A stretch of DNA of 64,000 bases, from NCBI GenBank assembly GCA_964424805.1, contig CAYRKH010000009.1, positions 15,711 to 79,710 of the forward strand. Direction: 5' to 3'. The stretch is from IDS-8 sp964424805 (GTDB taxonomy: Bacteria > Pseudomonadota > Gammaproteobacteria > Steroidobacterales > Woeseiaceae). How positions within the stretch are numbered: position 1 is the stretch's first letter; every line of letters starts with the position of its first letter. The notes beneath the pieces were generated by a model. It worked only from the letters and a program-made list of their open reading frames with translations. It had not been told where the DNA came from and made no database searches. A program made the position numbers and the translations under genes. Of the stretch, positions 40,220-52,052 are shown piece after piece.

Positions 40220-41077
40220 ATGATGCACGCGATCGACCGATTCTTTCGCACAATGTCGCGCGGGCAGCTCGTGCTCTGGTGTTTGCTGCAAACCCTGGTT
40301 TTCGGTGCAGCCGACTGGCTGACGGGCTACGAGCTTGCGTTCGCGGTGTTCTACCTGGTCCCCGTCTCGGTAGCGGCCTGGTATTCGACGGGCATCACGA
40401 CCTACGGGATCGCGCTCCTGGCTGCCGCGATGTGGCTGGGCGCGGAGTACGCAACCGACCACACCTACAGCGCGCCGTGGATCCTCTATTGGAACTCGGC
40501 GGTGCGCCTCATGTTCTTCGTAGTGGTCGCCTTCCTGCTTCGCAAGCTCCACTCGCACGTGGACGTGCAGCAGCGGATGGCACGCACGGACGACCTGACG
40601 GGGCTGCTCAACCGCGCCGGCTTCATGGAAATCGCCGAGATGCTGGGCGCCGCCGCGGCCCGCTACGAGCTGTCGCTCGTCATCGCCGTCATCGATCTCG
40701 ACGGCTTCAAGAAAGTGAACGACACGCTGGGACACGACCAGGGCGACGAGGTGCTGAAGGCGGTGGGGACGACGTTGCGGGAGTCTACGCGCGAAAGCGA
40801 TGTTTCCGCGCGCCTCGGCGGGGACGAGTTCGCCCTGCTGCTGCCGAACACGGACCTCGCCGGGGCGCGCGCCTATTTCGGCAAGCTGCACCCGAAGCTG
40901 CTGGACAACATCCGCCGGTACGGCGGCGCGGACCTCGGCGTCAGCATCGGCGCCGTCGCGTTCGACCGGGGCCCGCCCCCGCTCCCCGAAGCCCTCAAGC
41001 TCGCCGACGCGCTCATGTACCGCGCGAAAAGCGGGCGCATGAGCGTGCTCGTGGAAGCGCCGCCCGAGGTGGCGGCG

Positions 41078-41098
<21 letters not shown>
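40220..41098 (+). CDS. Membrane-bound diguanylate cyclase (GGDEF)
   Basis: 292 aa. Three to four membrane helices fill residues 15-108, then a GGDEF domain follows. The active site reads GGDEF at 200-204, and the inhibitory I-site RESD (191-194) lies exactly five residues before it. It should make cyclic di-GMP from two GTP and be product-inhibited. The membrane part holds no known sensor domain. An upstream ATG at 40100 lies within prmC and gives a noisy extension; two adjacent ATGs at 40220 and 40223 are the likely start. It overlaps the convergent metH by 21 bases. Confidence 0.88.
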
Positions 41099-44788
<3,690 letters not shown>

Positions 44789-44805
44789 GGGAAGTCCTGT
44801 TGTTA

Positions 44806-45684
44806 TCAAGCCGCCGTGGCATCGCGCGCGGTGCGCGCGCCTACAGGGCGCACGCCGAGCGCATGGCAGATGGCGTACGTCAGTTCGGAACGGTTCAGCG
44901 TGTAGAAATGAAACTCGTCGATGCCCTCGCGCTGCAGGAGCTGTACCTGCTCGATTGCCACGCTGGCCGCAATCAGCTGCCGCGTCTCGGGGTCGTCGTC
45001 GAGGCCGTCGAAACGCTCGTGCAGCCACTGCGGCACCGTGGCGCCGCATTGGGCGGCGAAACGCTGCAGCTGCGGAAACCGGGTGATCGGCAGGATACCG
45101 GGCACGATGGCCGAATCGATGCGCGCGCGCGCGCAGCGGTCGCGGAAACGCAGGTAGAGGTCGACGTCGAAAAAGAACTGCGTGATCGCGCGTGACGCGC
45201 CAGCGTCGATCTTGCGCTTGAGGTTATCGAGGTCGCACGCGGCGTCGGGAGCCTCGGGATGCACTTCGGGATAGGCCGCGACCGAGATGTCGAAGTCGGC
45301 TACCTTCTTCAGGCCTTCGACGAGATCGGAAGCGTAGGCATAGCCGCCCGGGGTGGGCGAGTAACCTTGCGTGCCCTTCGGCGGGTCGCCGCGCAGGGCC
45401 ACGAGGTGCCGGATGCCGGAGTCCCAGTATTCGCGCGCGATGTCGTCGATCTCTTCACGCCGCGCACCGATGCAGGTGAGGTGCGGCGCCGCGGTCAGCC
45501 GGGTCTCGCGGGTAATACGGCCCACGGCCGCGTGCGTGCGCTCGCGGGTCGAGCCGTCGGCTCCATAGGTAACGGAAACGAAGCGCGGCGCGAGTACCGC
45601 GAGCCGCTCGATCGACTGCCAGAGCGTCTGCTCCATTTCCGGCGTCTGCGGCGGAAAGAATTCGAACGAGACTTTCGCGGCCAT
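44806..45684 (-). CDS. metF: 5,10-Methylenetetrahydrofolate reductase
   Basis: 292 aa FAD-dependent barrel enzyme with FEFFPPQTPEME at the start, HLTCIGARREEI and LRGDPPKG. It makes methyl-THF for MetH. A strong AAGGAGCGG precedes the ATG. The last 13 or so codons after GVR (PVGARTARDATAA) are read through a REP unit and do not resemble family sequence, so the natural C terminus seems to have been replaced or extended. Confidence 0.96.
   Translation of the reverse strand: MAAKVSFEFFPPQTPEMEQTLWQSIERLAVLAPRFVSVTYGADGSTRERTHAAVGRITRETRLTAAPHLTCIGARREEIDDIAREYWDSGIRHLVALRGDPPKGTQGYSPTPGGYAYASDLVEGLKKVADFDISVAAYPEVHPEAPDAACDLDNLKRKIDAGASRAITQFFFDVDLYLRFRDRCARARIDSAIVPGILPITRFPQLQRFAAQCGATVPQWLHERFDGLDDDPETRQLIAASVAIEQVQLLQREGIDEFHFYTLNRSELTYAICHALGVRPVGARTARDATAA
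44816..44847. repeat. Single REP unit inside the 3' end of metF, copy 3
   Basis: A single unit reading TGGCATCGCGCGCGGTGCG then CGCGCCTACAGGG. No partner unit was found within several hundred bases. It lies wholly in the metF frame and next to the metF-metH junction, so the mRNA hairpin would fall just before the metH ribosome site. Confidence 0.8.
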
Positions 45685-45711
45685 CTTTCCGCTCCTTATT
45701 GTGAGTTGTTG

Positions 45712-46590
45712 TCAGGCCGCGGCGCTGTGCCGCTGGGCGGCCGTCGCGACGGACAGCATCCAGTTCGGGCGGGCCGCGGGCAGCAGCCGCGGGCGGCCGA
45801 GGCGCAGGCCGGCCGCCGAGCTCCAGCCAGCCAGCGCGCGCTGGATTCCGGACGCTGAACGGCCGCGCAGTTCCTCCAGCACGACGAGGCGCCCGGAGGG
45901 AGACAGCAGCCGCTTGGCTTCGGTGAGCGCCTGCACGGGTTGCCCCGCACCGGCGAGCACCCCGTCGAGCAGCACCGTGTCGAACTCGCCGTCCGCGAAC
46001 GGCAGGCGGTACATGTCGCCCTGGCGGAGGCTGCAGTTCGGCAGCCCGGCCAGCATCAGCTCGCGCCGCGCGAACTGCCGGGCGTCGGCATCGATGTCGA
46101 CCCCGACCGCGCGCTGCGCCCGGCTGGCCAGCAGCTTCAGCACCCGCCCGCGGCCGCAGCCGATGTCGAGCAGGTCGCCGAGCGGCTCGGTGATCGTCAG
46201 CTCGAGCAGCGCGCGGTGCAGCGCCCGGTCCATGTCCTCCGGCTCGGGGGGCGCCTCGTCCTCCGGCCCGCGGATGCGCCGGAGCTCCGTGGCATCGGCC
46301 GCGATCAGCGGCTCATCGACCGGCACGAGCTCCAGGAGCCGCGCAACCGTGCCGCGGCCGGCCGCCGGCAGCCGGTAGTAGACGCGCTTGCCGTCGCGAA
46401 ACCGCTCCAGGAGGCCCGCCTCGACGAGCTGCTTGAGGTGCTGGGAGACACGCGGCTGGCTTTGCCGCAGGACCTCGGTCAGCTCCGACACGCTGCACTC
46501 GCCCTGCCGGCACAGCGCGACGAGGCGCAGGCGAACGGGGTCGGCCAGGGCTTTGAGCTGCGACAGCAGGGCGGCGGTGGCAGGTTCCAT
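45712..46590 (-). CDS. ArsR-type regulator fused to a SAM-dependent methyltransferase domain
   Basis: 292 aa. Residues 1-90 are a winged helix of the ArsR/SmtB type (ALADPVRLRLVAL, SQPRVSQHLKQLVEAGLL) without the usual metal cysteines. Residues 120-250 form a class I methyltransferase fold with DIGCGRGR at 142-149. Fused proteins of this kind often sit by methionine genes, and ArsR proteins sensing S-adenosylhomocysteine (SahR) control such genes in other proteobacteria. Being 27 bases upstream of metF-metH, it is a strong candidate for their SAM/SAH-responsive regulator. Whether the domain still methylates anything is unknown. Confidence 0.85.
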   Translation of the reverse strand: MEPATAALLSQLKALADPVRLRLVALCRQGECSVSELTEVLRQSQPRVSQHLKQLVEAGLLERFRDGKRVYYRLPAAGRGTVARLLELVPVDEPLIAADATELRRIRGPEDEAPPEPEDMDRALHRALLELTITEPLGDLLDIGCGRGRVLKLLASRAQRAVGVDIDADARQFARRELMLAGLPNCSLRQGDMYRLPFADGEFDTVLLDGVLAGAGQPVQALTEAKRLLSPSGRLVVLEELRGRSASGIQRALAGWSSAAGLRLGRPRLLPAARPNWMLSVATAAQRHSAAA

Positions 46591-46618
46591 TAATAAATTA
46601 ACATATCTTTATACGTCG
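46591..46618 (-). promoter_or_regulatory. AT-rich promoter/operator candidate of the ArsR-MT-metF-metH unit
   Basis: In a GC-rich region, the 28 bases before the ATG are strikingly AT-rich. On the minus strand TATAAA at 46613-46608 looks like a -10 box, and would place the transcript start only about 10 bases from the ATG; there is no ribosome site, so the message may be nearly leaderless. The segment GATATGTTAA (46607-46598) overlaps this and recurs with one change upstream of prmC and the symporter. An operator for the encoded regulator would be well placed here. Confidence 0.5.
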
Positions 46619-46646
46619 AAGTTCGCAGTGTAGCACAAACGACGCG

Positions 46647-46740
46647 CCGTAGGAGCGCGCATCGCGCGCGATGCCACGGCCGCCGCCGGTGGCCTCGCGG
46701 CCGCCGCCGGTGGCCTCGCGCGCGATGCGCGCTCCCACAA
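46647..46740. repeat. REPIN-like inverted pair, copy 4, with internal duplication
   Basis: The left unit (CCGTAGGAGCGCGCAT, then the perfect palindrome GCATCGCGCGCGATGC) and the right unit (GCGCGATGCGCGCTCCCACA) flank a spacer made of a duplicated 21-mer. The right unit has C for A at the edge of its palindrome. It lies between the ArsR-methyltransferase start and the hslO stop, both on the minus strand, and may end or stabilise hslO transcripts. Confidence 0.85.
46678..46719. repeat. Exact tandem duplication of 21 bases inside REP copy 4
   Basis: The 21-base unit, GGCCGCCGCCGG followed by TGGCCTCGC, occurs twice head to tail without a change at 46678-46698 and 46699-46719. The end of each unit resembles the inner edge of the right REP arm, so the duplication probably arose by slippage at that arm. 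Confidence 0.85.
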
Positions 46741-46747
46741 TCGATTG

Positions 46748-47623
46748 TTAGTGCAAGGTGTCGGAGGGCCGGAGGCTGCCGTCGGCGAACAGGCGTTCGA
46801 CGTCAATGGAGTCGAAGGTGCGGACGTGGCCGCAGTATTCGCAGGTCACCTCGACCCTGCCCTGCTCCGCCAGGACCTCGGCGGTTTCCTGCTCGCCGAG
46901 CAGCTTAAGGACGTCCTCGGCGCGCCGGTCGGAGCAGCGGCAGCGGAACACGGTCTCGCGCGGGCGAAAGACCCGGAGGTCGTCCTCGGCAAACAGGCGG
47001 GCGAGCAGGTCCGGCCCGACGCCGCCGGCGACATCGCGGATGCCCAAGGTCGAGGCGAGCAACCCCACGCGATGCCAGTCATCGGTCGTCGGATCGCCGG
47101 CACTCGGCATCTGCTGCAGCAGGATACCGCCGCAGCAGTGGCGGTTGCTGACCAGCTGGAGATGGCTCGGCACCTGCGCCGAGCGCGCATAGTAGTGCTC
47201 GATGCTGTTCGCGAGCGAGTCGCCGCTCACTTCCACGATACCCTGGTACGGGCGTTCCATGGCGCCGGCGTCCACCGTGATCGCGCAGCGCGCCCGGCTC
47301 ACGAGATCGGAGAAGGCAACGTCGCCGGCCAGCGGCCCCGCGCTCGCCATGCCGCGCAGCTCGAGATCGCTCGTGCACTGCACGACCAGCATGGCGAGCG
47401 GCCCGTCGCCCGAGATCTGCAGCGTGATGGAGCCGTCGAATTTCAGGCTCTGCGCGATCAGTCCGCTGGCCGCGGCCGAGTGCCCCAGCGTCTCCAGCAC
47501 CGGCTGCTCGTAATCGTGCCCGCGCAGCATGCGGTGCCAGCTCTGCTCGAGCTGGATGATGGCGCCCCGGATCGGTAACGATTCGAACACGAACGGCATC
47601 ACGATATCGCGCTGCGCGTTCAT
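46748..47623 (-). CDS. hslO: Redox-regulated chaperone Hsp33
   Basis: 291 aa. The C-terminal zinc switch is intact: Cys228, Cys230 (FRCRCS) and Cys261, Cys264 (TCEYCG). Under oxidative stress these form disulfides and free the holdase surface. The ATG overlaps the gatB stop (ATGA). Linking hslO to the gatCAB operon is unusual in my experience and may couple a stress chaperone to amidotransferase expression. Confidence 0.95.
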   Translation of the reverse strand: MNAQRDIVMPFVFESLPIRGAIIQLEQSWHRMLRGHDYEQPVLETLGHSAAASGLIAQSLKFDGSITLQISGDGPLAMLVVQCTSDLELRGMASAGPLAGDVAFSDLVSRARCAITVDAGAMERPYQGIVEVSGDSLANSIEHYYARSAQVPSHLQLVSNRHCCGGILLQQMPSAGDPTTDDWHRVGLLASTLGIRDVAGGVGPDLLARLFAEDDLRVFRPRETVFRCRCSDRRAEDVLKLLGEQETAEVLAEQGRVEVTCEYCGHVRTFDSIDVERLFADGSLRPSDTLH

Positions 47624-49068
47624 GGGGATTTCGGGGCCAGCCGCTCCTTGAGAATCCGGTTGACCTGCTCCGGGTTGGCCTTGCCGCGTGTCTGCTTCAT
47701 GACCTGTCCGACAAAGAAACCGAGGAGTTTCTCCTTGCCGGCGCGATATTCCGCGGCCTGGCCCGGGTTCGCCGCGATGACGTCGTCCACGGCGGCCAGG
47801 ATGGCCGACTCGTCGGTGATCTGCCGCAGGCCCTTCTGCTCGATGATCTCGTCGGCGCTGCCCTCACCCGCCCACATCGCGTCGAACACGTCCTTGGCAA
47901 TCTTGCCGGAGATCGTGCTGTCCTCGATCCGGTCGAGCAGGCCGGCCAGCGCTTCCGGCGCGATCCGGCTGTCCTCGATCTCCAGTCCGTCGCGGTTCAA
48001 CGCGCCGGAGAGATCGCCGATGATCCAGTTCGCCGCCGCCTGGGGGCCGGCTTTGGTCGCCGCCGCAGCGGCCTCGAAGTAGTCCGCGAGCCCGCGGTTC
48101 AGGACCAGGATCTCCGCGTCGGCGGGCTTCAGCCCGAACGCGTCGACGAAGCGCTCGCACTTCGCCCGCGGCAGCTCCGGCAGCGTCTCCCGCACGGCGG
48201 CAATGAAGGCTTCGTCTATTTCCACCGGCAGCAGGTCGGGATCCGGGAAGTAGCGGTAATCGTTCGCCTCTTCCTTGGTGCGCATCGCCCGCGTGACGCC
48301 CGCGTCGGAATCGAACAGCCGCGTTTCCTGGATGACCGTGCCGCCGTCCTCCAGCACGTCGACCTGCCGCTCGATCTCGAAATTGATGGCTCTTTCCACG
48401 AAGCGGAACGAGTTCAGGTTCTTGATTTCCGTGCGCGTGCCGAGCTTCGATTCGCCGCGCGGCCGGACGGAAACGTTTGCATCGCAGCGGAAGGAGCCTT
48501 CCTGCATGTTGCCGTCCGAGATCTCGAGGTAGCGCACGAGCGTGTGGATGCTGCGCATGTAGGCCACCGCTTCGGCGGCAGACCGGAGGTCCGGCTCCGA
48601 GACGATCTCCAGGAGCGGCGTGCCGGCACGGTTGAGATCGATCGCGGTAAAGGCGCCGAAATCGTGGATGGATTTGCCCGCGTCCTCTTCCAGGTGCGCG
48701 CGGGTGATACCGATCCGCTTCTCGTTGCCGGCCTCGTCGACGATGGTGAGTTCACCGCCCGCGACGATCGGCAGCTCGTACTGGCTGATCTGGTAGCCCT
48801 TCGGCAGGTCGGGATAAAAGTAGTTCTTGCGCGCGAGCACCGAACGCGGGGCAATCCTCGCGTTCACCGCGAGCCCGAATTTGCAGGCCATCCGTACCGC
48901 TTCCGCGTTCAGCACCGGCAGCACGCCCGGGTACCCGAGGTCGATCAGTGACGCCTGCGTGTTGGGCGCGGCCCCGTAGGCGGTCGGCGCACCCGAGAAG
49001 ATCTTGCTCACCGTCGCGAGCTGGGTGTGGATTTCCAGCCCGATGACGGCTTCCCAGCGCGAGCTCAC
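47620..49068 (-). CDS. gatB: Asp-tRNA(Asn)/Glu-tRNA(Gln) amidotransferase subunit B
   Basis: 482 aa. It opens with SSRWEAVIGLEIHTQL and has the GatB kinase-like core (YFYPDLPKGYQISQYE) and a YqeY-like C-terminal tail (NPEQVNRILKERL). It binds the mischarged tRNA and activates its carboxyl with ATP. The GTG start at 49068 lies in the gatA stop (GTGA). The frame is open to 49704 through gatA, which is noise. Confidence 0.97.
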   Translation of the reverse strand: MSSRWEAVIGLEIHTQLATVSKIFSGAPTAYGAAPNTQASLIDLGYPGVLPVLNAEAVRMACKFGLAVNARIAPRSVLARKNYFYPDLPKGYQISQYELPIVAGGELTIVDEAGNEKRIGITRAHLEEDAGKSIHDFGAFTAIDLNRAGTPLLEIVSEPDLRSAAEAVAYMRSIHTLVRYLEISDGNMQEGSFRCDANVSVRPRGESKLGTRTEIKNLNSFRFVERAINFEIERQVDVLEDGGTVIQETRLFDSDAGVTRAMRTKEEANDYRYFPDPDLLPVEIDEAFIAAVRETLPELPRAKCERFVDAFGLKPADAEILVLNRGLADYFEAAAAATKAGPQAAANWIIGDLSGALNRDGLEIEDSRIAPEALAGLLDRIEDSTISGKIAKDVFDAMWAGEGSADEIIEQKGLRQITDESAILAAVDDVIAANPGQAAEYRAGKEKLLGFFVGQVMKQTRGKANPEQVNRILKERLAPKSP

Positions 49069-50534
49069 GCGAATTCCTCCGGACAGGCAAGGTGCCAGTC
49101 GGTAAGCCGCTGGTACTGGTGCGCGACCTGGAGGACACGCGCTTCCGCGAAATGCGGCCCGATGAGCTGCAGCCCGACCGGCAGCCCGTCCGCAAACCCG
49201 CAGGGCACGGAAATTCCCGGCAGCCCCGCGAGGTTGGCGCCGATCGTGTAGATGTCGTTCAGGTACATCGTGATCGGGTCGTCCGTCTTCTCGCCGATGG
49301 CAAAGGCCGGCGTCGGCGCGGTCGGGCCGGCGATGACGTCGACCTGCTCGAAGGCGCGTTTGAAATCGGCCGCGATGAGCTGGCGCACCTTCTGTGCCCG
49401 CAGATAGTAAGCCTCGTAATAGCCGGCGGACAGCACGTAGGTACCCGTCATGATGCGGCGCTTGACCTCGGCGCCGAAGCCCTCGCCGCGGCTGCGGCAG
49501 TAGAGGTCCAGCAGGTCCTTCGGGTCCGCGGCGCGATGCCCGAACCGCACGCCGTCGAAGCGCGACAGGTTGGAGGAACTTTCGGCCGGCGCCACGACGT
49601 AATAGGTGGGCACGGACAGGTCGGCGTTGGGCAAATCGATCTCGGTGAGCGTGGCACCCTGCGCCTCGATCACCGCCAGCGCTTCGCGGACGCGTTCGGC
49701 GCATTGCGGGGCAAGCCCTTCGTCGAAATGCTGTCGCACCACGCCGACACGCAGGCCTTCCAGGGGGGCCGGCAGCGCGGCCAGGTAATCCGGCACCGGT
49801 TCATCCACCGAGGTCGAATCCTTTTCGTCCAGCCCCGCCATCACCCCGAGCAGCAGCGCGGCATCCTCGGCGGTGCGCGTGACGGTGCCGGCGTGATCGA
49901 GGCTCGACGCGAACGCCACCATGCCGAACCGCGAGACGCGCCCGTAGGTGGGTTTGAGGCCCACCGCGCCGCAGAGCGCGGCGGGCTGGCGAATGGAACC
50001 GCCGGTGTCGGTGGCGGTGCCCGCCGGCGCGATGCGCGCGGCGACGGCCGCTGCCGTGCCGCCCGACGAGCCGCCCGGCGACCGCGTCAGGTCCCAGGGA
50101 TTTCGCACGGGTCCGTAATAGCTGGTCTCGCTCGACGAGCCCATCGCGAACTCGTCCATGTTGGTCTTGCCGAGCATTACCGCGCCGGCCGCTTTCAGCT
50201 TCGCCACGACCGTTGCGTCGTACGGCGAAATGAAATTCTCCAGCATGCGCGAGCCGCAGGTGGTGCGCACGCCCTCGGTGCAGAACAGGTCCTTGTGCAC
50301 GATGGGCAGCCCGAGCAGCGGCAACGACTGCCCCGCCGCCCTTGCCCGGTCGGCCGCCTCGGCGGCGGCGAGCGCTTCGTCCGCCGTGACGGTGACGAAC
50401 GCGTTCAGCCGCTCGTTCGCCCGTGCAATGCGCTCGAGCAGGTGTTCGGTGAGCAAAACGGCGCTGAAGTCGCCGTCGGCCAGCCCGCGCGCCAGCTCGG
50501 TCAGCGTCCGGGTGTGCAAGCCCTCCCCTGCCAC
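49065..50534 (-). CDS. gatA: Asp-tRNA(Asn)/Glu-tRNA(Gln) amidotransferase subunit A
   Basis: 489 aa amidase-signature enzyme that frees ammonia from glutamine. The catalytic triad is Lys81 (VHKDLFC), Ser156 (PGGSSGGT) and Ser180 (DTGGSIRQPA). The GTG start overlaps the gatC stop by one base (TAGTG). With GatB and GatC it amidates Glu-tRNA(Gln) or Asp-tRNA(Asn); which tRNA needs it depends on whether glnS and asnS are present elsewhere. Confidence 0.97.
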   Translation of the reverse strand: MAGEGLHTRTLTELARGLADGDFSAVLLTEHLLERIARANERLNAFVTVTADEALAAAEAADRARAAGQSLPLLGLPIVHKDLFCTEGVRTTCGSRMLENFISPYDATVVAKLKAAGAVMLGKTNMDEFAMGSSSETSYYGPVRNPWDLTRSPGGSSGGTAAAVAARIAPAGTATDTGGSIRQPAALCGAVGLKPTYGRVSRFGMVAFASSLDHAGTVTRTAEDAALLLGVMAGLDEKDSTSVDEPVPDYLAALPAPLEGLRVGVVRQHFDEGLAPQCAERVREALAVIEAQGATLTEIDLPNADLSVPTYYVVAPAESSSNLSRFDGVRFGHRAADPKDLLDLYCRSRGEGFGAEVKRRIMTGTYVLSAGYYEAYYLRAQKVRQLIAADFKRAFEQVDVIAGPTAPTPAFAIGEKTDDPITMYLNDIYTIGANLAGLPGISVPCGFADGLPVGLQLIGPHFAEARVLQVAHQYQRLTDWHLACPEEFA

Positions 50535-50821
50535 TAGTCGATGACTTTGGGGACCAGGTAGAAGCCGTCCCGGGTTGCCGGGGCGTTCGCCTGGATGGCG
50601 TCGCGGTCGATCGTCCCGGCGACGGCGTCGGCGCGCAGCCGCTGCACCTGGTTCAGCGGATGCGCCATCGGCGTCACGTTGTCCACCGGCGCCGACTGCA
50701 GCTGGTCGACGAAGTCGACGATACGCGACAGCTTGTCGACGACATCGTCGAACTCATTCTCTTCGAGCTGCAACCGCGCAAGAAGCGCGATGTGTTGCAC
50801 GTTTTTCGGGGTTAGTGACAC
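50534..50821 (-). CDS. gatC: Asp-tRNA(Asn)/Glu-tRNA(Gln) amidotransferase subunit C
   Basis: 95 aa, of standard GatC length, starting SLTPKNVQHIALLARLQL and containing RIVDFVDQLQSAPVDNVTPMAHP, the belt that wraps around GatA and GatB. The start is GTG. First gene of the gatC-gatA-gatB-hslO unit; transcribed divergently from mreB across 133 bases. Confidence 0.96.
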   Translation of the reverse strand: MSLTPKNVQHIALLARLQLEENEFDDVVDKLSRIVDFVDQLQSAPVDNVTPMAHPLNQVQRLRADAVAGTIDRDAIQANAPATRDGFYLVPKVID

Positions 50822-50876
50822 GGATGTGATCTTACTGTGACAGCCTTCGCATTTTCGGCTCGGCTAAACGCTTGCA

Positions 50877-50905
50877 ATAATACCTGCCGCCTTGCTGAAT
50901 GTCCT
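50877..50905 (-). promoter_or_regulatory. Candidate promoter of gatCAB-hslO
   Basis: On the minus strand AGGACA (-35, 4 of 6) and TATTAT (-10, 5 of 6) are 17 bases apart. It is about 55 bases upstream of gatC and overlaps the mreB promoter candidate by 14 bases on the other strand, so the two could compete for polymerase. Confidence 0.45.
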
Positions 50906-50920
50906 GCGCATTGCTAGATT
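50892..50920 (+). promoter_or_regulatory. Candidate promoter of the mreBCD-mrdAB cluster
   Basis: TTGCTG (-35, 4 of 6) and TAGATT (-10, 4 of 6) with an ideal 17-base spacer, 34 bases upstream of the mreB GTG. Best sigma-70-like match in the 133-base divergent region. Confidence 0.45.
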
Positions 50921-50954
50921 ACGCCGATAATTCTGACCCCCGGGATCCCAGGGC

Positions 50955-51998
50955 GTGCTAAAGAACATTCTCGGTTACTTCTCGAACGATCTATCTATCG
51001 ACCTGGGAACCGCCAACACGCTCATTTACTCCCGCGGGCACGGCATCGTTCTCGACGAGCCGTCCGTAGTCGCGATCCGGGAAGACAGCGGGCGCGGCGG
51101 CCGCGTCGTGGAGGCGGTCGGCGCCGAAGCAAAGAACATGCTCGGCCGCACGCCGGGCAATATCACGGCCATCAGGCCGCTGAAGGACGGCGTCATTGCC
51201 GACTTCACCGTCACGGAAAAGATGCTGCAGCATTTTATCCGCAAGGCCCACGGCACCCGGTACTTCCGCCCGAGCCCGCGGGTGCTGGTGTGCGTGCCCT
51301 ACGGCTCCACCCAGGTGGAGCGCCGCGCGATCCGCGAATCCGCGGAAGGCGCCGGCGCGCGCAAGGTGCACCTGATCCCGGAGCCCATGGCGGCGGCGAT
51401 CGGCGCCGGAATGCCGGTACACGAAGCCCGCGGCTCGATGGTGCTCGATATCGGCGGCGGCACGTCCGAGGTCGCGGTCATATCCCTGAACGGCATCGTC
51501 TACGCGGCTTCCGTGCGCATCGGCGGCGACCGCTTCGACGAGGCGGTGACGAACTACGTGCGCCGCAATTACGGCATCCTCATCGGCGAGGCGACGGCGG
51601 AACGGATCAAGCACGAGATCGGCTCCGCTTTCCCGGGTCAGGAAGTGCGCGAAATCTCCGTCAAGGGCCGCAACCTCTCCGAGGGCGTGCCGCGCAGCTT
51701 CACGTTGAACAGCAACGAGATTCTCGAAGCGCTGCAGGAACCGCTGCAGGGCATCGTCGGGGCCGTGAAAGAGGCCCTGGAACAGACGCCGCCGGAGCTC
51801 GGCGCGGACGTTGCGGAGCGCGGCATCGTCCTGACCGGGGGCAGCGCCATGCTGCGGGACATCGACAAGCTGCTGATGGAGGAGACCGGGCTGCCGGTCA
51901 TCATCGCGGATGATCCCCTCACCTGCGTGGCTCGCGGCGGCGGCAGGGTCATCGAGCTCATCGATGAGCACGGACCTGCGGTTTTCGGGCTGGAGTAA
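50955..51998 (+). CDS. mreB: Rod shape-determining protein MreB
   Basis: 347-aa bacterial actin. DLGTANTLIY (phosphate 1) near residue 17, LDIGGGTSEVAV near 164 and GIVLTGGSAMLRDIDK near 295 are the nucleotide-site blocks. Its filaments guide lateral wall synthesis by the RodA-PBP2 complex, which is encoded just downstream. Start is GTG. First gene of an eight-gene envelope run. Confidence 0.97.
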   Translation: MLKNILGYFSNDLSIDLGTANTLIYSRGHGIVLDEPSVVAIREDSGRGGRVVEAVGAEAKNMLGRTPGNITAIRPLKDGVIADFTVTEKMLQHFIRKAHGTRYFRPSPRVLVCVPYGSTQVERRAIRESAEGAGARKVHLIPEPMAAAIGAGMPVHEARGSMVLDIGGGTSEVAVISLNGIVYAASVRIGGDRFDEAVTNYVRRNYGILIGEATAERIKHEIGSAFPGQEVREISVKGRNLSEGVPRSFTLNSNEILEALQEPLQGIVGAVKEALEQTPPELGADVAERGIVLTGGSAMLRDIDKLLMEETGLPVIIADDPLTCVARGGGRVIELIDEHGPAVFGLE

Positions 51999-52052
51999 GC
52001 GGGCGCCGGCCATGATCATTTCCCGGCGAAACCCGGCGCCGGTAACGCCCTG

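Noticed and set aside
45100..45150. GCGCGCGCGCG run in metF as another REP copy
   Set aside because: It lacks the TAGGAG edge and the central palindrome; it is simply a GC-alternating stretch of coding sequence.
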